Assembly (NCBI GenBank): GCA_028023455.1
Contig: JAQFVV010000970.1
Coordinates: forward strand, 79,759-143,758
Length of the DNA: 64,000 nt
DNA from: Epiperipatus broadwayi
Lineage: Eukaryota; Onychophora; Udeonychophora; Euonychophora; Peripatidae
Reading direction: 5' to 3'
Positions 47,701-60,300 of the stretch are shown piece after piece; positions within the stretch are counted from its first letter, which is position 1, and each line of letters opens with the position of its first letter. The position numbers and the translations under genes were made by a program. The notes under the pieces are model-generated. The model was given only the letters and a program-made list of their open reading frames with translations. It did not search any database and was not told where the DNA came from.

Positions 47701-49700
47701 TTAAAGAATTTTTATTTAAAATTTATATTTGTAACTTTTATAGATGCTTCTCAGAAATATACGTATAGTTTATATAAATATGACAAAAAAAAAAAAGAGA
47801 AGGATGAAATGTGGGTTGTGATAGAACAGTGAAACTCGATCTTGAACTAAGATCGACTGTTTCAATATTAAATCTTAATGTTGATTATATAATAATTATA
47901 ATACAACACCATTGATTTCCCATGGGATAGTTAATGATTTAATATACATAAGCCATATATCAGTAATAAATAAACATGATAATGTAAAATAAGTAACGTT
48001 TATGACTTAAATAAGATGTCTCTCCATTTAACAAAAAAATCAAGTTTGAATACATATTAGGATTGCTTAAAATCAATCAAAAATTAGCTGCAAAATAATA
48101 ATTAATTTGACAATAAACTATTATTATCGTTGCTTTTGTTAACATTATTTGTTTCTGGTTACATTAAATTCATTATTAAATGTAAAAATAAAATAAATTC
48201 ATGAAAAGTATGTTATAATAATATAAATAAATGCTACGGTAATATAAATAGAATTCTGGATTAAAAATAAGTGAAATAGACAATTGTAGCCTAGACATGT
48301 ATTTATGATAATAATATCACCTTTTGCATTTTCAAAAGACTTGAACAGGAAGAGGGAAGAACAAAAAAAAAAAAATCATGGTTTTCTAATTTCAAATTCT
48401 AGTGACTTTCACAGCTGATTTTAAATATATTGTTTTTATTCAATTGATAATTTATTTGTATATTTCAAAATGTATGGTGGAGCAGAAGTTTAAGTATAAA
48501 TTATACATGGAAGGAGAGAGAAAAGTTTTGAGTTACTCCATATGCTTTATATATAGATAAATTAATCTTTAATTGAGGGTTAAAATTATATCTGGATAAG
48601 AGATAATCACTAGTTTAATAAATGACTGGTAACAATCATTAATATATTTATCTGAAGTGGTTGATGTCAAAGTTAGGAGTGCAGAAAATTTGACATTTGT
48701 AAATCAAATTGTAATGATAAATTAGTTATTTATGTTAACTATTATTTGAAGTAATTAAACTGGCAATAGAAATGGTTTGAATGTAGTTTGCTAATTTATT
48801 TGTATATGGCAGATCCACTAAGCAGTATGTATCCTTCAGTTGAAGCAGAAAACGTATGAATTATTCATATATTGTTTAATTAAATATCCTATTAATGCTA
48901 AAGATAAATAAGATTAAATATGATAAAAAAAATTGTAAAAGTTGTGGAAAGCAATAATTTGTGATCAGAATGAACAGCTAATAGGGCTACCATCAATAGA
49001 CAACTTTCTTTTGTTATCATTATATAAAAAAATTATGGAAACAGTGAAGGAAAATATAATCTCCTATCATTAATTTTTATTAAGAATATGATATCATAAA
49101 TCCAGAAAGAAGTTTGCAAAACATCCTCATCTTTGCCCCTAAAATATGGATGAAATCCAAACACTGGCAATTGTCAGAATATACTTAAAGAAAATGGAGA
49201 TAAAAAGTCATATATAACTTCCTATGATCTATTAGAAAGTTTATCATTGAGGTCACATACTGAACATAAAAGTTATTATGATGTTATAAATAGTTGTATC
49301 ACACACACACTTATCTAAATATAAATTCAAACATACATAACATTGCAAACAAATAGTGAGAACCGATTAAAAATCATTCAGCACAAACATTTCTTGTTAA
49401 AAAATAATGATATGATACAATTTTAAATACTATGAATAAATTTAAATTTTGAGCTAGGTTTGAAGTACTTAAAACAATAATAGAAGAAACCTGGGTCAGT
49501 TGAGAAACATTTCAACTAGTCAATTCAGTTTTCATAATAAGAAAAATCTGTAGTGATATTTGTTAAATGTTCATTGTTTTTTTGTCTAATAAATTGTTTA
49601 TATTAAATATCAACATTTATTTTAATGAAATTTTTTTATCAATAAAGATTAGTTGCATTAAGACCAATACATATGAGTATTTACTCAATTTTCTCTAAAC
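44761..49700. other. Unrecognised region with two less AT-rich islands
   Basis: Less AT-rich islands lie at 44995-45240 (CCGGTCGAAAATGTATGTCC onward), 45910-46190 and 46985-47220. A frame at 45960-46154 reads MLYHITEENSLADLPPHILW and on through WTELQWPELCRNYP; it looks protein-like but I do not recognise it, and its first codon is not ATG. A C run lies at 46672-46682. Flanks and the rest (47250-49690) are AT-rich without features. The islands may be parts of one old element, perhaps with long terminal repeats, but no repeat pairing was seen. Confidence 0.4.
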
Positions 49701-49893
49701 ATCACGTGATCACCATTTCTTATGCTTGCTCATATCTGTTATTAAAACAAACAAAACTCTCCATACAGTAATGCCACAGTAATCAATGGATACCAGAAGA
49801 CTTGTGCATAAAATCCCTATCTAGTGCCTACTCATCCAATATCCCCAGATTAGTTTCTAGCTGAGGAGCCTTGGATCTGAGAGCACAACTTTT
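49701..49893 (+). repeat. R1 repeat, partial copy
   Basis: Starts with ATCACGTGATCACCATTTCT near 49701, then AAACTCTCCATACAGTAATG, CCCTATCTAGTGCCTACTCA and TCCAATATCCCCAGATTAGT, matching the array at 16850-17990. A small internal deletion removes the AAGTGCAAGCCTTCA part. It ends near GGATCTGAGAGCACAAC. Confidence 0.8.
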
Positions 49894-50839
49894 TTTTACA
49901 AAAACATTGTAGTATTATTAAATTACCTTAATTTATTTTTCAGGAGCTATTTACTCCTAATTAAACTGTATAAAATATTTCATCTTAGGGATCATCACTG
50001 GAAGACACATTTTGTGAGACCAAAAGTTCTCTTGATTAAGAATACTGCAGTCAAACAATAAAAATAAAAAGATATTTTATCATCATCAAATGATAGCTTG
50101 CTATTGTTTTTCTAATTTCACTAATTGACAAAAATTATAATAGCATCTTCAAATTCAAATAATGATTCTTAAAAAGTCTTTAAAATGACATCTTATGAAT
50201 ATAGGAGAAAACATAAAAATGTCATAAACGGAAATTTCTGAAATTAAAAAAAATAAAAGATAATATCTGAGACTCAAAAGCTTTTAGTAAAAAAAAAACT
50301 GCTATGACAGTTATGCTTAATTTTATAGACACTATTAAACTATAAACAGTTCATACAATTTTTGTTGATAGTAAAGTAAAAACAAACATTAATAAGCAAA
50401 TGGGTGCAAATAAATCTCATTAGACTAATGGACTTTCTAAATTTACTCTTAAAAAAGATAATGCCCCAGAATGATTGATATATTAAGAAATGAAAAAATG
50501 GACATGATGAGACAAAGTGAAATCATGCAAAATAATCTTTTGTTAAAAAAAATCCCCAAAATATAATGCTAAATGACAATTAAAAACGACTAAAATTGTT
50601 ATATGTTAAATGATTCTTACTTTCAATATCTTACACTATAAAAATCAAATTCAAGAACTTTGTTAAGCTGAATAATTTATTGAGAATGTCTTATTGCTGA
50701 CCATTATCTTCTAGTATTTTTGCTTTAATATATTTAAAGGGCATTATCATGAATATCTAAGATGGCTTATGATCATGTGATACTTATTTTATAAAGCTTA
50801 ACAATTCTTTTAAAAATTGTTAAAATTTTCTGGTTTTTG
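49894..50839. other. AT-rich spacer, no gene recognised
   Basis: No element, RNA or exon can be supported. The stretch borders the 3' end of the RTE copy. Confidence 0.55.
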
Positions 50840-52960
50840 TGCTATATTTAGACGATTTGTAGGAATGTAGGTCTCTGTATGTATTGCTCTTCTGTTAAGG
50901 TCCAAATCACAGATCCATAAGTAAGAACTTGTAAAACACATTTATTAAAAACCTTCCTTTTCAAACCCATAGGCATATTTACTTTTAATATTAAGTTACT
51001 TCTACTAAAAGCACTCCAACCAAGTTTAATTCTATGATTAATTTCATCCATTATGATTCCATCTGTAGTAATAATCTGATCAAGGTATTTGTAGTTGTTA
51101 ACTTCTAATACATCATAATCAATCTTTATTTTCATCTTTAGAGAAAATCCATTGAACATTACTTTAAACTTGCATCTGATAACTCTTACAACATTTCCTG
51201 AAGCTCTGAAGCATTATTTGCAAAAACAACTACATCATCTTCAAAATCTAAATGACTTAAATAAACTACTTTTATTCCTTTAGCTTCCAATTTTAATCCA
51301 CAAAATACTTCTTGCAGCAATACTATAAAATGTTTTGGAGATGTGGAGTCACCCTTTCTTATACTCTTTTCAATGTTAACCTTTCTAGTATCGTTACGTA
51401 ATCTAACTGTTGCTGTTATATTTTTATAAATATTCTTCAGTCTATATCTTGATGATCCAATGCTTTAATCACTGAAAAAATGCTTATAAAATCAAATGCT
51501 TTTTCATAATCTATAAATCCAAAGCATAATGTTAATTCATGTTTATTGGTCTTTTCTATAACTTCTCTCAATACTTGGATATGATTTACTGTATTAAAAC
51601 CACTTAAATCCAGCTTGTTCTTTTAGTTGGTTGAAATCCAATGTTCTCTTAAACAAGTTGTAATTAACTTGGTAAAAATTTTGTATAAAATTGATAAATG
51701 ACTGATAGTATCTTCTTTATCACTTTTTTTAAATATTAATACTGAATTCTTCCAATCATCTGGTACATCTTTATCATTTAGACATTTGGTATATAACTTT
51801 GCCAATTTTTTTTTCTATTTCTTCACCTGCTTCTTTTAATATATCAATTATAATTCCATTATTACTTGGAGTTTTTCCCTTCTTTATAAATTTAATTGCA
51901 TTTCTTGCTTCTTCATTTAAAATCATGGGCAATTCAGAAGCTATAATAGATGTACAAAATACTTTTTCTATTATTATATAATTCTTGATAAAACTCTTCT
52001 ATTTTATGATGTAATCTCTTTTTAATAATAGTTCCATTTTTTTTTTCTTATTGCAGATATGTTTCCTACCAATACCAAAATGTTATTTTACATTCTTGAG
52101 ATTTTTATTCTTTTCTACAGCTTTCCTTGCCAAGTCACAATTACACTTTCTTATATCATTATCAAATTTTTTCACACAATTTTACAAAATTAGAGATATT
52201 CAATTCTTCTTAATGCATCATTTTTATATATCTTCATATTCCTTAATTTTATTCATAAATTCTCTAGTTTTAGTAGACCTTTTATTGGTCAATTGCTTTT
52301 TTCCTACCAGCTATCTTTGTTGCAGTTTTAAAAAGTGTATCAGTTATTTTCCTATTAAGTTCATTCAAATCTGAATCATGTTAAAAATCTACTAATACTG
52401 AAAATGATTTGCAAGTTCTAATTTAAATTCATTAGAATGTTTCTGAAGACTAGGAATATCAATTGTAAATAGTTTTTCTTAATAATTTTTGTCTCTCTAA
52501 TCTTGCATTAACTCACATCTTACATCTTACTAATCAATGATCACTTCCTATGTTGAATTTATTAAGGACATTACAATCTTGAAATATGTATTTTCTGTTT
52601 GTCAAAATATAATCCAATTCTGCTGTACCTTCATTTGAATGCTTCCAATTCCATTTCCTTTTAACATTTTTTTCAAAAAAAAAGAATTCATAATATAAAG
52701 TTTTTCTATGTCCTCTCTCATTTCTAGTACCATAATCAAATTTACCTGCAGCACCTTCATTTATTTCCCAATTCTAGCATTAAAGTCTCCCATAACAATT
52801 CCAAAATGTTGTTTACTCTGATAAAAAGCCTTATAATTAATCTCTATATATTCATATATCTCGAGGTATATTAAGTAATAATATCCATGGTAGCTCCTTA
52901 TAATTACTTCTGCTGTCCTCAGTTTCCCACTCAGAATAAGACCCACAGAATCACATCATA
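50840..52960 (-). pseudogene. RTE-clade LINE, endonuclease through C-terminal region
   Basis: The most continuous RTE copy in the window, read on the - strand. Endonuclease: QHFGIVMGDFNARIGK (52761-52810). Middle: DVPDDWKNSVLIFKKSDKED (51623-51805), the V...W..S..I.I.KKGD block. RT: Y-E-KAFDF-like sequence near 51480-51510 and DHQDI, then RKG and SPKHF-like pieces. C-terminal: SLKMKIKIDYDVLEVNNYKY, LDQIITTDGIIMDEINHRIK and LKRKVFNKCVLQVLTYGSVI (50848-51159), which is the YLGQ....EI.RRI.LGW.AF...KVF.QCVLP.LTYG block of RTE proteins. Stops and shifts separate the parts. The 3' end lacks the TGATG tail seen in the other copies. Confidence 0.85.
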
Positions 52961-53499
52961 TGTTCCAATATATTCTTGACATTTGATATTAACATATACT
53001 ACCATAAGATTATGTAATAACAAGAATGTGATGGCTTCAGTTTCCAACTAATGACAATTCAAGTTTTTTGTTCTTAAAAATCAACTGGATTAGTTTATTT
53101 TTCCACAAATGTTATTTAATCCTCATACTTATCATTTTTTCAAAAATCAATTAATTCTCAAAATAATTTATAATTCTCTTATAACAATTACTCTAATTAT
53201 TTACTTACTATTCTTCTCCATGACTTCAGAAATTAAGGTTTTTATAAAATTAATAAATTATCTTGAAAGTAAACAGATTTTCATCAAGGAGTATTTTGTC
53301 TGATGTGAGAATCAACCTCCAATCTCATTAATTTTGTTCTATTTCTCTGTATTCTAAAATTATTTCAGCCTGTTGCTCTTCTATATTTCCACTAATTCAG
53401 GCTTAATCATTTCAATTAAGTGTCACAAGTATATAATAAGCTTGTGTGTTTCAGTTATTAAGTGTCAATGTAAACATCATCATTTTCATTATTACTTTC
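52961..53499. other. AT-rich spacer, possibly the downstream end of the gypsy relic
   Basis: No firm feature. On the - strand an asparagine/aspartate/glutamate-rich frame near 53440-53520 could continue the tail of the Ty3/gypsy polyprotein. Confidence 0.4.
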
Positions 53500-55440
53500 T
53501 GTACTAATCATTAGAAATTTTTTTTGATCATTCTATCCTTTTCATATGATTTATATGCTTGCATAACTGAATGTCTTTACAATTTGTTCGGACATTATTT
53601 TGAGATGTTCTCTATTAAAACAGCTTATTTAAGCCATCTTTAATCTATACAGATTCTTCTTTATGTAACTTTTCTGTGAAACTTGTCATTACTTTTACAT
53701 TCAGGCCATATAGAAAGGAAACAATTCATTCTTGATCTTAATTTGTAATCCATTATCAGGTCCACAGCTGATTTCCATTCTTTTCTGTGGATTTTGTAAT
53801 TTAATTAAAGAGATATAAATATCATTTCCTGAATTTTATTTACTTCATTTATTGTATATTGACTAAATTCATTTAACTAAAGGTGGAAGAATGGTGTACT
53901 AATGTGCTTTATTCTCCACTCTGCTACAAATATTTACGAAAACTGCTGAAAGGAACCTCTTGTCAAATTCAATTATCTTTGGAATCCTAAATATAAAAAT
54001 ATTTTCAACAGCCTATTAATAGTTTTCATTTGAGCCTTATTTTTTTCATTAAATGATACTCTAGTCAGAATATATATGGACTATGACAAAAAATCCTTTT
54101 GAATAGATCTGCATGGTATATGTCAAGGCACTACCATGGTTTTGTCATCCTAGGCTCTACTTTGTATTGTTTTATTGGGTCTTGTTGACACTATCTGCAA
54201 CATTTAATACTTTCTTCAATATCTTGAGGCCATTATACCTAACTACAAGGCAAAGTTTTTGTTCTCACCAATTCCAGATGGTGTTCATGGAGTAATTTGA
54301 ACACTTTCTCATTTCATCATCCTTCATAATGCATCCTTTGCTTAAAATGAGACCACTTCTCTATTTCACTAAGTTATTGTAACATTAAATTGTATTTTAA
54401 GTCAACCATCTCTTACCTTGTTGTATCCAGGTTGCTATTGTTAGATTATTTAATCTTGTTGAATTTTGGAAGTCAACATAATTAACATCTGATATCCATT
54501 TTTATTAGGACAGAAACAATGCAATAGCATGTTTTGTTTGCTTGATCTATATATCAGTCAATAATTTTATGCTGATAGCATGTTTATGCAATATAACATG
54601 ATCTTAAATATTCAGAAATGGCTTTATCACTTCTAATAATTGCTAATAGTTATTTGTGAGCCAGTCACTATTTTAACTTCCTGTCTATAAAAACATAGAT
54701 GGAATTTTCTTACAATAAATAACTGTCCACATCTCATTATTAATCTGACCTTAATTTATTTAAATTTTTGATGTCAATGATTCATAAGTGATTGATCTTT
54801 CAACAATGATTAATGGATGATACATAACTGCACCGATTTCATAACTTGTTTTTATTTGTTAAGATTATTTCCTGATTATTGTTATAATAAATTAATAATT
54901 TTGAGGATCTATCTTTAGTCTAAAAAGACTTTCTTTCATTTCTACTCCATTCTTTGATTTTTCTTCTATGAGATATATAATGGTTTTGCTATATTGGTTT
55001 TCCTTTTTAGAAAAATTTTAAAGAACTAATTAGCACCAAATATACCTGTAATTCTCTGACATTTTTAGATTTAAGTTTTTCTAATAGCCTTTAGCTTTTT
55101 AGAGACAGTAGACTTGTCTTAAGAATTTAATTTCATGTGTGTGCCATATGCACTTATGAGGAATGATCTTTAAATTGATTCTATTTTTCCATACTCCCTC
55201 TTAATAGTACTTCAATTTTTGAATGAAATATGCCTAATAAAAGGCAATTGTATTAGTATAAGTCAATGTGTATTATCACAGTAAGAATATCCGCTAATGT
55301 TCTTTCCAAATGATATTTGATAATATACTGCATCAAAGTTTAACTTCGGATAATTCATAACTTTTGGAATGAAGCTAAAATTTCCATTAAATTTAGCACT
55401 GGGTCCATATTGATTTTTGGCCAATTCTAATTTCTACAAA
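53500..55440 (-). pseudogene. Ty3/gypsy-type pol relic
   Basis: Read on the - strand from right to left, heavily decayed pieces appear in pol order. SKNVRELQVYLVLISSLKFF with KIKEWSRNERKSF (about 54920-55125) is the P.NV.ELRSFLGL.NYY....W......F block after the RT. QQLLAIIRSDKAISEYLRSC-like sequence (54570-54670) is the DHKPL..I block of the RNase H region. KTMVVP-like sequence and HIPCRSIQKDF (54105-54160) resemble the PW...H.D linker of the integrase. FVNICSRVENKAH.YTILPP (53900-53960) is the F..FC...GI.H..TPP.HP block. HINHMKR at 53540-53560 fits the R.H.DQLR C-terminal block. No long terminal repeats were found. Confidence 0.6.
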
Positions 55441-55829
55441 ATGCAAACTGGAAATGTTGAAAAACTTTTATGAAATAACATGTGAATGTAGAAATTTATT
55501 TAATGGTGAAATCAGCTAATCCCATTAATTAAAAAACAAAAAAAAAAGAACAGATGTATCTAAAGCAGCAGACCCTATATGTATTAATGAAAAATGTGTT
55601 TAGATTATTTGTTGATGTTTGAAACCACATGTTGACCTTGGCCTTAGGGGGGGGGGGAATAAAGAGGATCTTCATAAATCTATTGCTTAGAGTGTCATTT
55701 AAATTCAGAATTTAAAAGTCCAAGTTTGATTCTCATTCTAACAGTCACTGGGCTGAAGAAGAGACAGTGCCATTCAGAATGTTGTTTTGTATACTACCGT
55801 GTGCTATAACAAACAGTTGAATATATTTT
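55441..55829. other. Spacer with a G run, possible Penelope 5' flank
   Basis: A run of ten Gs sits at 55647-55656. GGGCTGAAGAAGAGACAGTG at 55751-55770 resembles the CTGAAGAAGAC start of the PLE-A hammerhead-like motif but lacks a GAAA partner. CAAGTTTGATTCTCATTC at 55722-55739 is B-box-like. None is firm. Confidence 0.4.
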
Positions 55830-55839
55830 TCAAGTTTAC

Positions 55840-56760
55840 ATTTTTCTAAAGACAATTCATCTAAACTAGTTAATGAAAGACTAATTGACTATCTAGGTTT
55901 TGGTTCATTTACAATTAAATCAGCATTTGAATTTGTAGACAGAATCAAGAATGCAGCAATTCCTCAAGAATTCAGGATTGCAGCAGTAGATATCACAGAA
56001 CTATATGGTTCCATTGACAGTTATCAATCAGAATAATCGAACATGAGCTGATTAAGAAAGACTGTCCAGCTTCTAAGACACGGTTTATTGTAGACTTTAT
56101 GAAATTGCTGGATAGAAACATTTTGACATCATATGAAAATAACTGGTATAGAATGAACAACAGTTGGCTAATGGGTATCCTTCTGAGTGGGATTGTTTCC
56201 AGCATTGTTTTAAATCATTTCGAACAAATGCTTCCAAAATTCCAAATAGGAGTACCAGGTACAATTTATATCAGATATTTGTAGCAGCACTGGAAAATAC
56301 AACCAAAGATATTTTACATGAACTCCACACTCTTTCTAGCCTGATTTTTAATTGTACATGTGAGGATGAGCAACCTTGATTTAAAAATCAATAAAGAGAA
56401 TGCAGCACTCAACTATTCCATGATGATCAAGCCCTTGTGCATTAGAGGTTACCTCCATCCATTCTCAAAAGTCCCCAAATCACACAAACTGCAGGGCTAT
56501 CTGCTTTCTTATTTCATAATCACCATCTATGCAAATTAGAGTCGGACAAGAAAAACATCACCAGCTACATCAGGGATTTAATAAGTGTGGGTTTTAATCA
56601 CAGAACAATAGCCAACAGGATTGAAGGTTTTCATAAAAGACTTCAGCAAAATAAAAAAGAAGACAGACAACATCTGACTGTACCATATATACATGCAGTA
56701 GCAAAAAACTTCAGTAAAATTTTACAGAAAGAATTTAAACTAGGATTTAGAACCCCATAA
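55840..56760 (+). pseudogene. PLE-B reverse transcriptase
   Basis: Broken frames give FGSFTIKSAFEFVDRIKNAA then FRIAAVDITELYGSI (55895-56015), the S..DF...I......L.SFDVTSLFTNI block with the catalytic Asp in VDIT. Next comes SWLMGILLSGIVSSIVLNHF (56164-56223), the GL.MGSP.SP.LA...M...E block. The YxDD block is not clear. Later SYIRDLISVGFNHRTIANRI and LTVPYIHAVAKNFSKILQKE (56560-56740) match the NGY....I and YVP..S...K....K linker blocks before the endonuclease. The VDIT...GSI start and this linker order are typical of Penelope RTs. Confidence 0.75.
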
Positions 56761-56834
56761 AATACCAATAGGCCTATTAATAATACAAAAGATAAAAGAA
56801 ATATTGAAGCAATCCCCCCGGTGGTATGTGAATA

Positions 56835-57131
56835 GTGTGCCCTCAAATGGGGTGTGATGCTATTTATTATGGGGAAACTCATGCTACAATTGGCAATAGA
56901 TTAGCTCAACCCAAATACATGAGCAATAACCCAAAAAACGGCAGTTCTGTATTTGCTGACCATCAGCAAGAGCTCATCGACAGATTTGAATCCTCCAAGG
57001 CTGATATACTATGCACAGAAAGGAATGACATCAAGAGAAAAATCAAGGAAGCTTGTTTTATCTCCAGTGATATCAATTCAATAAATAGAAAAGACACTTG
57101 TTTTGCCATTTCCAGAAAATGGACAATATAG
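56835..57131 (+). pseudogene. PLE-B GIY-YIG endonuclease
   Basis: A 98-residue frame, opened by a non-ATG codon, starts CPQMGCDAIYYGETHATIGN, in which C-x4-C..IYYGET is the zinc-ligand plus YIGET core. It continues through R and Q/P positions, SVFADHQQELIDRF, NDIKRKIKEACFISS and a terminal DTCFAISRKWTI. The QH of the core is replaced by QPKY. The end matches the fragment at 20999-21180 closely. Upstream RT remnants are in other frames. Confidence 0.75.
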
Positions 57132-57300
57132 GAGATAGTTTTGCATACATCTGCATATAATGACGTTAATAATCTAAAGAGACTATGATTATGGAGTAAC
57201 AAAAATCTAGTCTGCAGAAATTATGATATAGAAATCCTACATAAATTATTATATAGAAAAGTTTCACCGCAACGCATCAGCGTATTATTAAAGACCTTTA

Positions 57301-60300
57301 ACAATTAATTCTAGTTGAGGGAAATAATGCAACATATAATTATAAGTACTTCACTATTTATTTCTCCAGAAATCCAATTAATTTTCGAAATAATTTACAC
57401 TTCTCTTTACGACAATTCCATTCATTACTTTAATATTGTATAAATATCATAAGTTCACTTTAATAATTTATGATTTATAAATACTACATTACCTAGTTTT
57501 TTGATAACAATACAGTATCTGAAATCAAATCTGATTATAATCCTTTTAGGTATAAAAACTAATTTGGTTGGGTGTCTCAGATCTGAAAATATAATAATTT
57601 TCTCTGCGTGACGAATAAAATACCTAACTTTGGGCAGAATGCAAAATATTACACCAATTTACGTGTTACACTTTTGGTGTGTAGTGATAAATCTTCGACA
57701 AGTTTTCATTTTATCCAACTCATGTAGGCAAAAAATATTTATTTTCAAAATTAATATTTGAAGGAGTCTGTCTTACGTTAAAAATTTTATATGTTGCGCG
57801 GAGTGATTTACATCTGAAAGCCCTAAGTATATTCTATTAGTCGTAAGTTAGAAAACAAATTATTAAATTGATACTTATGTACAGTATATGTACTGCTATT
57901 ATTATTTTTATGGAGATAAGTGTATAGTTTTTTTTTAATTAGTAACTCAATTGGATAAAATTTTATTTAAAATACACACATTAAAAAAAAAAAACAACCT
58001 TCTGATAAATTTGTATAGACGGCGTTGGTAATAGCGTGAAGTGAAAACGCATGGTGGAGTTTAATTCTTGTTTTTATTGTAAGTTTTATTCATTTTTTTA
58101 AATATATTTTTATGCATATAATAGTTTTATGTTATTATTTTGAAATTTTTCGCAACTAAAAATTATTTTATCAAAATAAACTGTTCTTAATTGCGATATT
58201 TAGCTTTGTCTTTTAATTGAAGTAATGAAATTATATTTAATAAAATATTTATTAAAGTTTTGAAGGAGTAATCAATTTGTAAGACCTATACGTAAACAAT
58301 TCAGAATATTTCACTGCTAAATGAAAAGACATTTGAGATACGAAAAGGTTTTTTGAGACATGGTTAAACTAACTAGACAACTAAGCAATAACAAATTAAT
58401 AGCGATAGTAATTTGCCTTATATTTTGGCCTCTAACACAATTTCTTCCAACATCTTAATATTTAGGACTATATTGTAAACTCTAAGGAACCATTTAAACG
58501 TGTAATTACCAAATTGCAGGGAAGCTACGGTCGATTTTATCTTTGGGCATCTCTATAAGAGAGTATTCGAGGCTTTATCTAGAAATATTGATACTAACAC
58601 ACGTTAACTCAAAATGTTCACTTGATCAAGCTTTCTCTTGATGCATTGAAATAAATATAACAATACCCATTTATATTTTTATTATCAGTAGCAAAACATA
58701 ACATTTTAATTTTTATTGTTCAACAAAACATTAAGTTTAGAAACTGTGGCATTAGGCTTTCAATGTCATATTGGCATTGGTTTTTTTAAAAATCGGAATA
58801 GCCAAATGCAAGTTCCTTATTAAGACGAACTGAATATGTTATTTTGGACTATGATGGATTAGTGGGATTAACATTTTTGTCGATGAATGCCAGTTTTTGT
58901 CTAACTTGTAATTATTTAATTCTTATCACTTAAAGGCATAAAAATTGTAAAAAACTACAAATATTCACAAACACTTTTCAATTTTTTTGCATTTACATCT
59001 CTTGAAATGCTATTCCGAAGAGTATTTATAATTAAGTTATAAAATGCATCCAAACTTCAATTTAATTTACTCAGAATGTTCACTACCAAAAAATACCATA
59101 AAAACAAAACATTGATAGATAAAATATAATTATTAAATGCGGGAGTATACAGAACACTGTTTGAATTAGATTATATCAAGAGTAAAATGTTGCTGAGGTG
59201 ATTTAGTCTGAAAAATGACAATGTATGAAACATACATTGTTGGTATGATAGCTGAAAAATTTGCAATGCATGTGTTCCATTGTAATAAATGTGATATATT
59301 TTTTTGTCTTTTATAAAATAAAACTATTGAAGTCTTAAAATAAAATTTACATTAGAGATTTTTGAAAATTTGGATTGAAGCTTCTGCTTCTTTTGCCTTC
59401 TCACAAACCATAGCTTTAAATGAGTGGAATTGGATTCTGCAGAAAAATTATAAATATTGGAGAAATTAAATTTAAAAAAAAAAATTGTTTCTATATACAT
59501 GTAATTAAAACGGCTCAATGATCACTTCATTTGTAGCTTCTGTAAAAAAGAATATTGGCTTCGCTAAGTATTGAGAAACCAAATAAAGTGCTAAGTTTTT
59601 CCAGATTTAGAACATTTTTATACAATATTGAAGGTATTTGTCATTACATGGCAATCTTTCCCTATTAGTAATATAAATATGTCAGTCTAATTATATATAT
59701 GTTATGGTTATATAACAAATAATAGTTCAGAAGCAGGAAAAATAATAAAGGTCCATGTCATCTAGACCCTAGACTAGTTTTCAATCTTAGAAGAGCAGCT
59801 GTTTTAGTAGACTTTTCAGAATTCCATTTCAAGTAAAATAATGATTCACTCTAAAATCTTTGATCTGGGTTTAATTTTCCATGGACTTTTGTTTTATGTT
59901 TATGACTTGAAACAGAAATATAAAAAATATTTTTATCATATTATAGTATTATAGTCATTCATTCTCAGTCTGCTAGAGTATCAATCTCTTACAGCAGTGA
60001 AATAATAATAGTTTCATTGCATAATCTTACTGTTTATCAGATGTTTAACTAATTATTTTGTATCAGGATGGGTTTCTGGTGGTAAAAAGATGGTTATACC
60101 TGGGGTAATGAGATGGAAAGATAGAGTGAACCTGAAGTGATGGCCCATCATCATTACTCCCAAGTTCAAGATATTTCAAATAATGTTAAAGTAATGTTTA
60201 ACATCTAAAAATATATATATATTAAATGAGATATTATATGAGAGCATGAGATCAATATATCTCAGAGATCAGCTCAATTAACTATCTTAAGCAAAAACAT

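Larger units (their letters stand above)
55830..57300 (+). mobile_element. Penelope-like element, second family (PLE-B)
   Basis: Contains RT and GIY-YIG remnants of a Penelope element on the + strand, with a 3' tail near 57257-57300 (CCGCAACGCATCAGCGTATT) that could form a GC-rich ACGC/GCGT hairpin like the stem III of a hammerhead. A 3' fragment of the same family sits in the left PLE-A arm (20829-21180). The 5' end is truncated or decayed. Confidence 0.75.
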